Source of the DNA: Balanoglossus misakiensis
Lineage: Eukaryota > Hemichordata
Direction of reading: 5' to 3'
Length of the DNA stretch: 64,000 nucleotides
Assembly: GCA_040954595.2 (NCBI GenBank)
Contig: CM082584.2
Location: forward strand, 2,914,001-2,978,000
Part shown: positions 54,094 through 64,000 of the stretch, piece by piece
How positions within the stretch are numbered: position 1 is the first letter of the stretch
Layout of the letters: each line of letters opens with the position of its first letter
Made by a program: the position numbers and the translations under genes
The notes under the pieces: model-generated
Database searches by the model: none
The model's input: only the letters and a program-made list of their open reading frames with translations
Told to the model about the DNA's origin: nothing

Positions 54094-56311
54094 ATGGCAA
54101 CCAACAGTCAAGATCTAGCCATAAAAATAAAGGTTCTGGAAGAACCTGAAGAGCGTTACGCCGCAACTGGACCCTTCTACAACTTAACAGCAATCGACGA
54201 CAACGGCCACTTCCACGAAATTAAAATCTGGAAAGACGGGTGCGTCGATAAATTCACAAAAGGCACATTTCTGGAACTACGGCGGTTCACTAATTGTCGA
54301 GACGGTGGGATTGGCGTCAACAAATATACCAAGGTTAACACTTGTCTTGACCCTTTAATCGTCAGTTCCCTCTATAAACCTCAAAACTCGACATCGCATG
54401 ATATTACAATTCCGATAGATCTCGTCTTTTCTCTCTACTAAACGGCAACGTCAAAAGATTGATGTTTACAAAAAAATGATCAAGTTTGGGGGTTGGGTTT
54501 TTGGGCCAAATTCATGTCTGCAGTCAAAAACGATTCGACTTTTTGGCAAAACGAAAGATTTCAAGACTGCTTTTTGTTGTGTTGCAATATGAATATTTTT
54601 GTCAATTAATAATGGTTTTCTGTTTTCACTCAATTTAATAGTACGCTGTCTGAAAGAATTAATGCAGGGTACGCTTCGAATGTTTTTCAATTTTCGGTCT
54701 GTTTAGTTAGAGTGGGGGGGTGGTGGGTGGGTCTGAGACCAAACTTTTAAACAATTAAGTTACTTTTATTGAACTTTAGATCTTGCCCCTAATTTATTCA
54801 AAAACGAGATTTATTTCATGACCCATTCCCGAATTTTCACTTACATGTTGTAATCTTCAAATAATATCGCTTTACATTTTAATTGATTTTTTTTCCTTTT
54901 TGCCGTAGATTGCCCGTACTGGGAACAATGCATTCAAAGTTGAAAAAGAACAGGAGAAACTATTCAATGAACCAGAGGAGGTCCCACTAGCTGATTTACA
55001 GCACTCGCCTCGAAAAAGGAGGGTCAGTGTTGTGGCTAGAATTGATAAGGTAATCACATATGCACACATTATGACAAAATATTTTGTTTACTCAGACAAT
55101 AAACGCCTACTTTCCTCCAATAGATTTCTATGCAAATTGACTGTTCTCCCCCTGATTCCTCACAGTGATGACTAATTTCTACAACATTGCAGGTTAAAAT
55201 TCTTATCTTGATGATTTCTGATTGTCATCCAAAATTATACAGGCAGAAAATGCTTCGGTGAGAATAATTTAATTTCACATCAATAACTGTAAACTTACCA
55301 TACTAAACAACACCTTTTCTTACTCTTATTTCACCAATTGACTAGCATTACTTGTACCAGTCAAGACACATTTCCATTGCACAGTATCACCTTGCAATGT
55401 ACTTTCTTTACATTTAGGTTTCACACGAACAGCAAACAACAAATAAAACACGTAGAAGAGATATCGTTTTAACAGATGGTTTGAGGTCAATGCAAATGAA
55501 CCTTTGGGGCAAACAGTGTGACCTGCAAGTCAGAGAAGGTGCAAAAGTGAAAATTGGACCTGTAATCGTAGACAAGTACAAGGATGTCAATCATGTCAAT
55601 AGCACAGTCTCCACAAAAATAAAGGTCAGTATTCATCCACTGTCAAAATTCAGCCTCAGTATTTCTTGTTTCGACATATTTTTGTTTGAAATATCTGCAA
55701 TTTCTAAAAGTAGATAATAATTGATAATGACTCTCACAGTTTTTATGACCAGCCCTGCTCACAAATGTATATACTTTTCAATATAACAATTGAAAATGAC
55801 TTTCTGTCCGGACAGAAAGTCAGGCATTGTTGACACATGGAATCCAATCTAACCCCTGCTGTGCCTATACAACTAAATGTACACAGATTCAGCCATGCAT
55901 AACATTTATAGAACCCACACTGAAGAGGTTTGATTGTCCCAAATCTAGTAAATTTTTGAAGAAACTCGCAAAAATTCACATATGCACCATTTCTGTTGTA
56001 AACAAACCTGTCGGTCATTTCAAATTTTACAGGCAATATTTAGGGTTTGCACATAGTTACAGCAGCACAAATCTTGCTAATATCTTTATTATCTAGTATT
56101 CCAAGATGAATGCGTAAAAAACAGGAAATTTTTGATGATGAAAAATTGTCAAAATGAGAAATACTGGGGCTTTAATGTGTTCTCTAACAGTCACTACACA
56201 CTATCAACACTACTATACAGATATTTCAGATTCATTAATATGTCTCATACTTATTTTCAGACTATAGAAGATGATGCTGAAATTCTTGAGGCAAATGGTA
56301 CACTTAAATGA
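54094..56311 (+). CDS. Four-exon gene for a tandem OB-fold (RPA-like) protein
   Basis: Exons 54094-54333, 54909-55049, 55418-55624 and 56261-56311, all phase 0 with AG/GT borders, encode 80+47+69+16 = 212 residues. Exon 1: FYNLTAIDDNGHFHEIKIW, TKGTFLELRRF, resembling an OB-fold beta barrel. Exon 2: an acidic/basic linker (HSPRKRRVSVVARIDK). Exon 3: DIVLTDGLRSMQMNLWGKQC and GAKVKIGPVIVDKYK, the LTDxT...LWG pattern of RPA70-type ssDNA-binding OB folds. Exon 4 ends LEANGTLK and TGA. Family assignment is by pattern only. It may be a single-strand DNA-binding or telomere/RPA-like factor. After the TGA the same frame holds a Cys-containing stretch, so the gene could have been longer. Intron 3 carries a dispersed repeat. 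Confidence 0.75.
55981..56174 (+). repeat. dispersed repeat family, copy 2 (intronic)
   Basis: Aligns with 150-345: TTTCTGTTGTAAACAAACCT, GGCAATATTTA, TATCTTTATTATCTAGTATT and GAGAAATACTGGGGCTTTAA. Lies between exons 3 and 4 of the OB-fold gene. Confidence 0.65.
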
Positions 56312-56718
56312 ATAGACACAGACGAGAAGTTAGTACATCTTCATTATCACTTCCACACATGTCAGTGTGGCGTTATCTTTGGCTAAACTACTGGACAAAC
56401 GACACCAAATTTAAATTCTTCATATTGGACAACGTCTGATGGTGATCTCATCTGCCAAAAATACTATTAATACACGATCATGCACTCTATTCTGACCAGT
56501 AGCATAACCTGGTTATGATTAAAAATTTCACTTTTACAACCAATTTGTATATTGTCAATTTCACATCCATTGAAAATACTTAAATCATAACATTTTAGTA
56601 TTTGGCACAAACCAACTTGGCTTTCCTTGGGACATGTGAAGAAAATCATAGCTGTGTTGTCTTCCCCTTTCAAAAAGTTCATCCAAAAAATGCGTGAACT
56701 TTTTTTTCTCTTCCACAG

Positions 56719-57430
56719 ATGTCTGGTCATAGATGGTGTGTACACGCCATACAAGGCAGATATCAGTTCCCTTGGCTCCGAAGAGGACATTATATCCAAA
56801 CTGCCAGTGCAGATTGTATACAAGAAAGACAACGGAACAGTTGTACAATTGAGGTAAAACTACTTTTTAGGTCTGCTGTCGGTGACAACTGAGCTCATCA
56901 CATTGGTGGAATGTCTGTCATGGTGTACAGGTTTCTATGGATATTTTCAGTAACATGTATTCAGATTGTCCTGACATATGCAGGATTGGATTTTTGGAGC
57001 AAATTTTGCCATTCTTTGTTTGTTAAAACTATCTGAAACCAAGGGTCCAATTGCTTTGAAACTTTGTTTGCAAGCTTCCTAGAGATTTCCTTACTCGCTT
57101 AAAATTGCAGTGAACTTTGAATACTTCTCTCTTGAGGGCAATTCTTTCCGTTTTTTGACCAAATCATTTTCTCTGAATCCACTTATCAGATTTCTTTCAA
57201 GTTTGGTGTGTAGGATCTTGGAGATTGTATTAGTAAGATGTAACCAAATTGTCCTGAAATAAATATTTCAAGATCTCCAGACATCTTAAAGTAGCTTGAC
57301 AATGAATATCAGTCAGGTTGCAAACATTAGATTATTACCACAACCTGCATTTTATCACCCATTCTTACAATGTAATTATTTGCCTCTTATTTCCAGGTAC
57401 AGAACCAAACCTAGCAAGGGCAGACGCTGA
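56719..57430 (+). CDS. two candidate terminal exons, partial gene model
   Basis: Exon 56719-56853 follows a strong polypyrimidine acceptor (TTTTTCTCTTCCACAG) and encodes CLVIDGVYTPYKADISSLGS then KLPVQIVYKKDNGTVVQLR. Donor GAG|GTAAAA. Joining in phase to 57397-57430 (acceptor TTATTTCCAG) gives YRTKPSKGRR and TGA, a basic tail. The phases agree with each other but not with exon 4 of the OB-fold gene, so either an intermediate exon is unseen or these belong to another isoform or gene. No family recognised. Confidence 0.45.
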
Positions 57431-57615
57431 GCTTTCCCTACCATACATCACATTCTTTTACAATGACTCTGCAGGCGCATTGCTAGGATTTCAATGTTTT
57501 CAGCCACTATTAGAGTGGTGAATAGTTTCAGTTTTGTTACCCACACGAACTCGTTGGACATTAGAATTTAGGATAGTTTCTTCACAAATATTTTAGAAGT
57601 CTTTTTCATCAAACG

Positions 57616-58190
57616 TGCACATCAGACGACTTTGATATATTTGGTACTCAGACACAGGAATGACAGTAATAAGATTTTTTAAAAGTGTGCTTAAAATATG
57701 TACATTTGTGTTTTGAGGCAGTTTGTTCATTAATTCATTTGAACTCTTCTCCAAAAAAATGCACATTGGACAGCTTTGATATTAGGTATTCAAAAGCCCA
57801 GAAATGACAGTGAATAGAGTTTTTTTCAGTGTGCTTAAAATATGCAAATTTGTGTTTTAAGGCTGTTTGCTCAGTTCTTTTGAAATCATCCTAAAATACT
57901 GCACATCAGATGGCTTTGATATTAGGTATTCAGAAGCCTAGGGATAACAGTAAATAGATTGTTTTAAGTGTCCTTAAAAAGTAATAATTTGTGTTTTAAA
58001 GCAGTTTGTTCAGAAATTCTTTACAAATCTTCCTAAATACTGTACATGGGATGGCTTTGATATTTGGCATTCAGAAACCCAGGGATAACAGTAATCAGTT
58101 TGTTTTTATTAATGTGCTTAAAATATGCAAAGTTATGTTTTAAGGCATTTTTTGTCAAGTTCACTTTTCTATCAGAGTACTCCTAATAGC
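57616..58190. repeat. tandem repeat of about 141 bp, four copies
   Basis: CACATCAGAYGGCTTTGATATTAGGTATTC-type starts at 57616, 57762, 57901 and 58042, each with GGATAACAGTAA-, GTGCTTAAAATATG- and TTTGTGTTTTAAGGC-type blocks. Copies are 75-85% alike, so the array is old. Confidence 0.8.
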
Positions 58191-59900
58191 TTTAAAATTT
58201 ACTATGCACATTTTTCGGGATGTGAGATGAATCATTTGATCGAGGTGTAGGAAAACCCACAAATTTGTATTTTGGGGGGAGACCATTTTCAGCAATATTT
58301 CTAATACGAGCTACACTTATATAGCTGGCATAAAATATGTGGTGTGTACGTCTTCCAGACCATTCTCATCCATAGTAAGTTCTAAGACAATTGTTGCTTT
58401 TTTTAAATTTGTTTACTTTTTTCCTGTTCTTGTGTCTGTTAAAATTAACGCAACTTCACACTTTGTATCCACACCAATGTGAGCTTTTACCTACCAGATA
58501 TCTGATTCTGTTGCCAATGTAGGACACATTCATTTTCTTACCAGATGTTTGAATTATTACAACCACTAGTGTAGAACAGGGATGTTTTCTACATCTGTTT
58601 TGGTACACATACCAATGCAGGTTTATAGCACAATTCAGCATCGATATATTGCAAAAAAACTTGAGAACTGCTGAAGTTTCATTCAAATGAAGGTGACATT
58701 GCCCAAATTATACTAAGCTCAAATGTGGAAAATTGACTCCAGAACTGCTGTTCGGATTGCTTTGAAAATTGGTATGCAGTACCTTGAGTAGACCACCTGT
58801 TGTGAAGAGATCTTTAGTTTTCTATTTTTTGGTGTTTTATCCCTATTTGGGGAAATTGTTAGTTCTGATCAATAAAACTTCTCTAAAAGTATTTGTCTGC
58901 TGTGTCTGAAATTTGGTGTTAAAGTCCCTATGGATGTTATGTGTTACGAAACCTCAAATTGGTGTTTTAGGAAATTTTCTCATTAAACTTGAATGACCTA
59001 CACTAACCCTGGGTATGATGCAAGACCATAATGAAAGCAGAGGACAATTTTTCTCACATTTCGTATCAATTTGTAGTGAAATTTTATCAAGAAAACAAAT
59101 CTGACGTAAATTTTTCTTTGTTCAGGAACTGGTATAAGACTCCTTTTTTACTATTCCATGTTGGATATTGGATCTCATCCATAGCTCTACACATTTTATT
59201 TAAAATGCAAACGATACAAAGCTCAACCTGCAACCTCGAATATGTAAGAGCGCCCTCAACAGCAATGGTTAGCCGTCTGACTTCATCCTCTCTTCTATTA
59301 ACACACGAGGGCACACCTGTTGCACCACAACCACCTCAATTTCCAGTACCCCTTGCCAAGTTAAGGGACCATGTCAAAGGATTCAGGTCTGATAAAAATC
59401 TTACTTCTTGAAGTTTAGGGGGTGGGGGTTTTGACCCAAAAAAGTTTTCCATCAAACAAAATAGTTGAGTAAGTCGAGAATTCTTTACATTGCATATTCT
59501 TATTCTATAAGCAGAAAAATCAATCAAGACCTGATGTAAACTCAGAATTGAACAGAAATGTTTTCATTCAAAAATTGTCGAAATATCAATATGTGTGATA
59601 ATGTACTTTTCTATCCTGGTTATGGTTTAAATATGGAGTTGTCACAATAATGAAATAATAAGATGCACTGATCAGTATTCAACAATTAGGTTACAAGGGG
59701 GAGTGCAGGGGTTTCAAGCTAAACTTATTTTTTGTTATTTGACATCGTCCCTAACCCCTTACAAAAATTGACAAGGCGACAATTCCACAAACGTGTTTAC
59801 ATTTCACAATGGTGCAACTCACAAGCCTTACACCATATACACTATAAACCAAAATGGTTTAACACTGGTTTTTCTAATCTTGTTATTCTGTCAACCAATC
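58191..59900. other. no gene recognised
   Basis: AT-rich sequence with weak echoes of the preceding repeat (GCTTTGAAAATTGGTATGCA). A frame at 59031-59411 shows no recognisable domain. Confidence 0.45.
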
Positions 59901-59940
59901 ACAGTACTGCACGTGAGCATATTCAGTTAATATCTGGTTT

Positions 59941-62900
59941 TGAGTGTTTGGTGGGGTCAACCTTTGCGTCAACATTAACCAGAGCACACTGTAACCAGGC
60001 CAGAGTGGACAGTATGCTGCCCATTAATTTTGAGTGTTTGGTGGGGTCAACCTTTGCGTCAACATTAACCAGAGCACACAGTAAACAGGCCAGAGTGGAC
60101 AGTATGCTGCCCATTAATTTTGAGTGTTTGGTGGGGTCAACCTTTACGTCAACATTAACCAGGCCAGACAGAAACCAGGCCAGAGTGGACAGTATCCTGC
60201 CCATTAATTTTGAGTGTTTGGTGGGGTCAACCTGTGCGTCAACATTAACCAGAGCACACAGTAACCAGGCCAGAGTGGACAGTATGCTGGCCATTAATTT
60301 TGAGTGTTTGGTGGGGTCAACCTTTGCGTCAACATTAACCAGAGCACACAGTAACCAGGCCAGAGTGGACAGTATGCTGCCCATTAATTTTGAGTGTTTG
60401 GTGGGCTCAACCTTTGCGTCAACATTAACCAGGCCAGACAGTAACCAGGCCAGAGTGGACAGTATGCTGCCCATTAATTTTGAGTGTTTGGTGGGCTCAA
60501 CCTTTGCGTCAACATTAACCAGAGCACACAGTAACCATGCCAGAGTGGACAGTATGCTGGCCATTAATTTTGAGTGTTTGGTGGGCTCAACCTTTGCGTC
60601 AACATTAACCAGAGCACACAGTAACCATGCCAGAGTGGACAGTATGCTGGCCATTAATTTTGAGTGTTTGGTGGGCTCAACCTTTGCGTCAACATTAACC
60701 AGAGCACACAGTAACCATGCCAGAGTGGACAGTATGCTGGCCATTAATTTTGAGTGTTTGGTGGGGTCAACCTTTGCGTCAACATTAACCAGAGCACACA
60801 GTAACCAGGCCAAAGTGGACAGTATGCTGCCCATTAATTTTGAGTGTTTGGTGGGCTCAACCTTTTCGTCAACATTAACCAGAGCACACAGTAACCAGGC
60901 CAGAGTGGACAGTATGCTGCCCATTAATTCTAAGTGATTGGTGGGGTCAACCTTTGCGTCAACATTAACCAGAGCACACAGTAACCAGGCCAGAGTGGAC
61001 AGTATGCTGCCCATTTATTTTGAGTGTTTGGTGGGCTCAACCTTTGCGTCAACATTAACCAGAGCACACAGTAACCAGACCAGAGTGGACAGTATGCTGG
61101 CCATTAATTTTGAGTGTTTGGTGGGGTCAACCTTTGCGTCAACATTAACCAGAGCACACAGTAACCAGACCAGAGTGGACAGTATCCTGCCCATTAATTT
61201 TGAGTGTATGGTGGGGTCAACCTTTGCGTCAACATTAACCAGAGCACACAGTAACCAGGCCAGAGTGGACAGTATGCTGGCCATTAATTTTGAGTGTTTG
61301 GTGGGGTCAACCTTTGCGTCAACATTAACCAGAGCACACAGTAACCAGGCCAGAGTGGACAGTATGCTGCCCATTTATTTTGAGTGTTTGGTGGGCTCAA
61401 CCTTTGCGTCAACATTAACCAGAGCACACAGTAACCAGACCAGAGTGGACAGTATGCTGGCCATTAATTTTGAGTGTTTGGTGGGGTCAACCTTTGCGTC
61501 AACATTAACCAGAGCACACAGTAACCAGACCAGAGTGGACAGTATGCTGGCCATTAATTTTGAGTGTTTGGTGGGGTCAACCTTTGCGTCAACATTAACC
61601 AGAGCACACAGTAACCAGACCAGAGTGGACAGTATGCTGGCCATTAATTTTGAGTGTTTGGTGGGCTCAACCTTTTCGTCAACATTAACCAGAGCACACA
61701 GTAACCAGACCAGAGTGGACAGTATGCTGGCCATTAATTTTGAGTGTTTGGTGGGCTCAACCTTTGCGTCAACATTAACCAGAGCACACAGTAACCAGAC
61801 CAGAGTGGACAGTATGCTGGCCATTAATTTTGAGTGTTTGGTGGGCTCAACCTTTGCGTCAACATTAACCAGAGCACACAGTAACCAGACCAGAGTGGAC
61901 AGTATGCTGGCCATTAATTTTGAGTGTTTGGTGGGCTCAACCTTTGCGTCAACATTAACCAGAGCACACAGTAACCAGACCAGAGTGGACAGTATGCTGG
62001 CCATTAATTTTGAGTGTTTGGTGGGCTCAACCTTTGCGTCAACATTAACCAGAGCACACAGTAACCAGACCAGAGTGGACAGTATGCTGGCCATTAATTT
62101 TGAGTGTTTGGTGGGCTCAACCTTTGCGTCAACATTAACCAGAGCACACAGTAACCAGACCAGAGTGGACAGTATGCTGGCCATTAATTTTGAGTGTTTG
62201 GTGGGCTCAACCTTTGCGTCAACATTAACCAGAGCACACAGTAACCAGACCAGAGTGGACAGTATGCTGGCCATTAATTTTGAGTGTTTGGTGGGCTCAA
62301 CCTTTTCGTCAACATTAACCAGAGCACACAGTAACCAGACCAGAGTGGACAGTATGCTGGCCATTAATTTTGAGTGTTTGGTGGGCTCAACCTTTGCGTC
62401 AACATTAACCAGAGCACACAGTAACCAGGCCAGAGTGGACAGTATGCTGCCCATTTATTTTGAGTGTTTGGTGGGCTCAACCTTTGCGTCAACATTAACC
62501 AGAGCACACAGTAACCAGACCAGAGTGGACAGTATGCTGGCCATTAATTTTGAGTGTTTGGTGGGCTCAACCCTTGCATCAACATTAACCAGAGCACACA
62601 GTAACCAGACCAGAGTGGACAGTATGCTGGCTATTAATTTTGAGTGTTTGGTGGGGTCAACCTTTGCGTCAACATTAACCAGGCCAGACAGTAACCAGGC
62701 CAAAGTGGACAGTATGCTGCCCATTAATTTTGAGTGTTTGGTGGGGTCAACCTTTGCGTCAACATTAACCAGAGCACACAGTAACCAGACCAGAGTGGAC
62801 AGTATGCTGGCCATTAATTTTGAGTGTTTGGTGGGCTCAACCCTTGCATCAACATTAACCAGAGCACACAGTAACCAGACCAGAGTGGACAGTATGCTGG

Positions 62901-64000
62901 CCATTAATTTTGAGTGTTTGGTGGGGTCAACCTTTGCGTCAACATTAACCAGGCCAGACAGTAACCAGGCCAAAGTGGACAGTATGCTGCCCATTAATTT
63001 TGAGTGTTTGGTGGGGTCAACCTTTGCGTCAACATTAACCAGGCCAGACAGTAACCAGCCCAGAGTGGACAGTATGCTGCCCATTAATTTTAAGTGATTG
63101 GTGGGGTCAACCTTTGCGTCAACATTAACCAGAGCACACAGTAACCAGACCAGAGTGGACAGTATGCTGGCCATTAATTTTGAGTGTTTGGTGGGGTCAA
63201 CCTTTGCGTCAACATTAACCAGGCCAGACAGTAACCAGGCCAGAGTGGACAGTATTCTGCCCTTTAATTTTGAGTGTTTGGTGGGGTCAACCTTTGTGTC
63301 AACATTAACCAGAGCACACAGTAACCAGGCCAGAGTGGACAGTATGCTGCCCATTAATTTTGAGTGTTTGGTGGGGTCAAGCTTTGCGTCAACATTAACC
63401 AGGCCAGACAGTAACCAGGCCAAAGTGGACAGTATGCTGCCCATTAATTTTGAGTGTTTGGTGGGGTCAACCTTTGCGTCAACATTAACCAGGCCAGACA
63501 GTAACCAGGCCAAAGTGGACAGTATGCTGCCCATTAATTTTGAGTGTTTGGTGGGGTCAACCTTTGCGTCAACATTAACCAGGCCAGACAGTAACCAGCC
63601 CAGAGTGGACAGTATGCTGCCCATTAATTTTAAGTGATTGGTGGGGTCAACCTTTGCGTCAACATTAACCAGAGCACACAGTAACCAGACCAGAGTGGAC
63701 AGTATGCTGGCCATTAATTTTGAGTGTTTGGTGGGGTCAACCTTTGCGTCAACATTAACCAGGCCAGACAGTAACCAGGCCAGAGTGGACAGTATTCTGC
63801 CCTTTAATTTTGAGTGTTTGGTGGGGTCAACCTTTGTGTCAACATTAACCAGAGCACACAGTAACCAGGCCAGAGTGGACAGTATGCTGCCCATTAATTT
63901 TGAGTGTTTGGTGGGGTCAAGCTTTGCGTCAACATTAACCAGGCCAGACAGTAACCAGGCCAGAGTGGACAGTATTCTGCCCTTTAATTTTGAGTGTTTG
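59941..64000 (+). repeat. 90-bp satellite array, about 45 copies, runs off the window
   Basis: Unit begins TGAGTGTTTGGTGGGGTCAA and ends AGTATGCTGCCCATTAATTT. Unit starts fall at exact multiples of 90 from 59941 to the end, with substitutions but no length change seen. Two main variants differ at the middle (AGAGCACACAGT and AGGCCAGACAGT). Ninety is a multiple of three, so long frames are open on both strands (30-residue peptide repeats), broken by AAGTGA variants on plus (stops at 60937, 63097, 63637) and by TTTATTTTGAG variants on minus. Higher-order units of 270, 360 and 540 bp can be seen. Best read as satellite DNA. Confidence 0.93.

Noticed and set aside
59732-63637. Large plus-strand ORFs (401, 719, 179 codons) and minus-strand counterparts in the satellite as repeat proteins
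   Set aside because: Both strands are equally open because the period is 90; stops are variant-unit changes; no promoter, splice or domain evidence.

Overview
The window is AT-rich animal DNA, most likely from a marine invertebrate; the sequence does not let me name the species. Evidence for an animal is two genes with introns (GT/AG junctions, matched phases), several families of non-LTR retrotransposons with APE-type endonucleases, a Helentron (Helitron with OTU and endonuclease domains), a Ty3/Gypsy element and long satellite arrays. Host coding sequence is a small fraction; most of the window is transposons, their remains and tandem repeats.

Layout. 1-1.1 kb: repeat debris, including a cluster of GGATTC/GAATCC hexamers. 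1.12-11.94 kb: a Ty3/Gypsy retrotransposon on the minus strand with 220-bp LTRs (4 differences), a tRNA-Leu primer site, a canonical -1 frameshift site between gag and pol, and one frameshift in integrase. A complete-looking LINE (LINE-A, 1570-6286, minus) is nested in its 3' region with a 12-bp target duplication. LINE-A ORF1 has a 2A-like motif, and ORF1 and ORF2 lie in one frame separated by a single TAG. 14.86-16.12 kb: a 5'-truncated LINE-A relative with its own 13-bp target duplication. 17.1-18.4 kb: a decayed LINE-B. 18.4-19.75 kb: foldback and tandem repeats plus a LINE endonuclease scrap.

19.9-24.9 kb: a host gene on the plus strand for a secreted-then-anchored C-type lectin-like membrane protein (signal peptide, lectin exons, Ser/Thr-rich stalk, transmembrane exon), with a polyA signal at 25011. 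27.5-33.8 kb: a LINE 3' end, a tandem array of 0.4-0.5 kb units with GCACCGC palindromes, a CACGTGAGCT-ended repeat, a 300-bp tandem duplication (299/300 identical) and a 30-bp minisatellite with 22-bp spacers that give a higher-order structure.

34.0-51.6 kb: a Helentron (OTU, Rep, PIF1-type helicase, endonuclease) that has been partly tandem-duplicated. The first copy of the duplicated part carries a LINE-C insertion (37827-40255) and a LINE-B insertion (41752-45749); the second copy (47309-51643) lacks both and so shows the empty sites. A foldback MITE interrupts the Rep domain.

53.5-57.4 kb: a second host gene with a TATA box, a 5'UTR exon and four phase-0 coding exons for a 212-residue protein that resembles tandem OB-fold (RPA-like) ssDNA-binding proteins; two possible further exons follow. 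57.6-58.2 kb: a 141-bp tandem repeat. 59.94 kb to the window end: a 90-bp satellite, about 45 copies without a single length change, with long open frames on both strands and higher-order units.

How parts relate: the transposons nest in a readable order (LINE-A into Gypsy; MITE and LINE-C into Helentron; LINE-B after the Helentron duplication). The two host genes are not obviously connected to each other.
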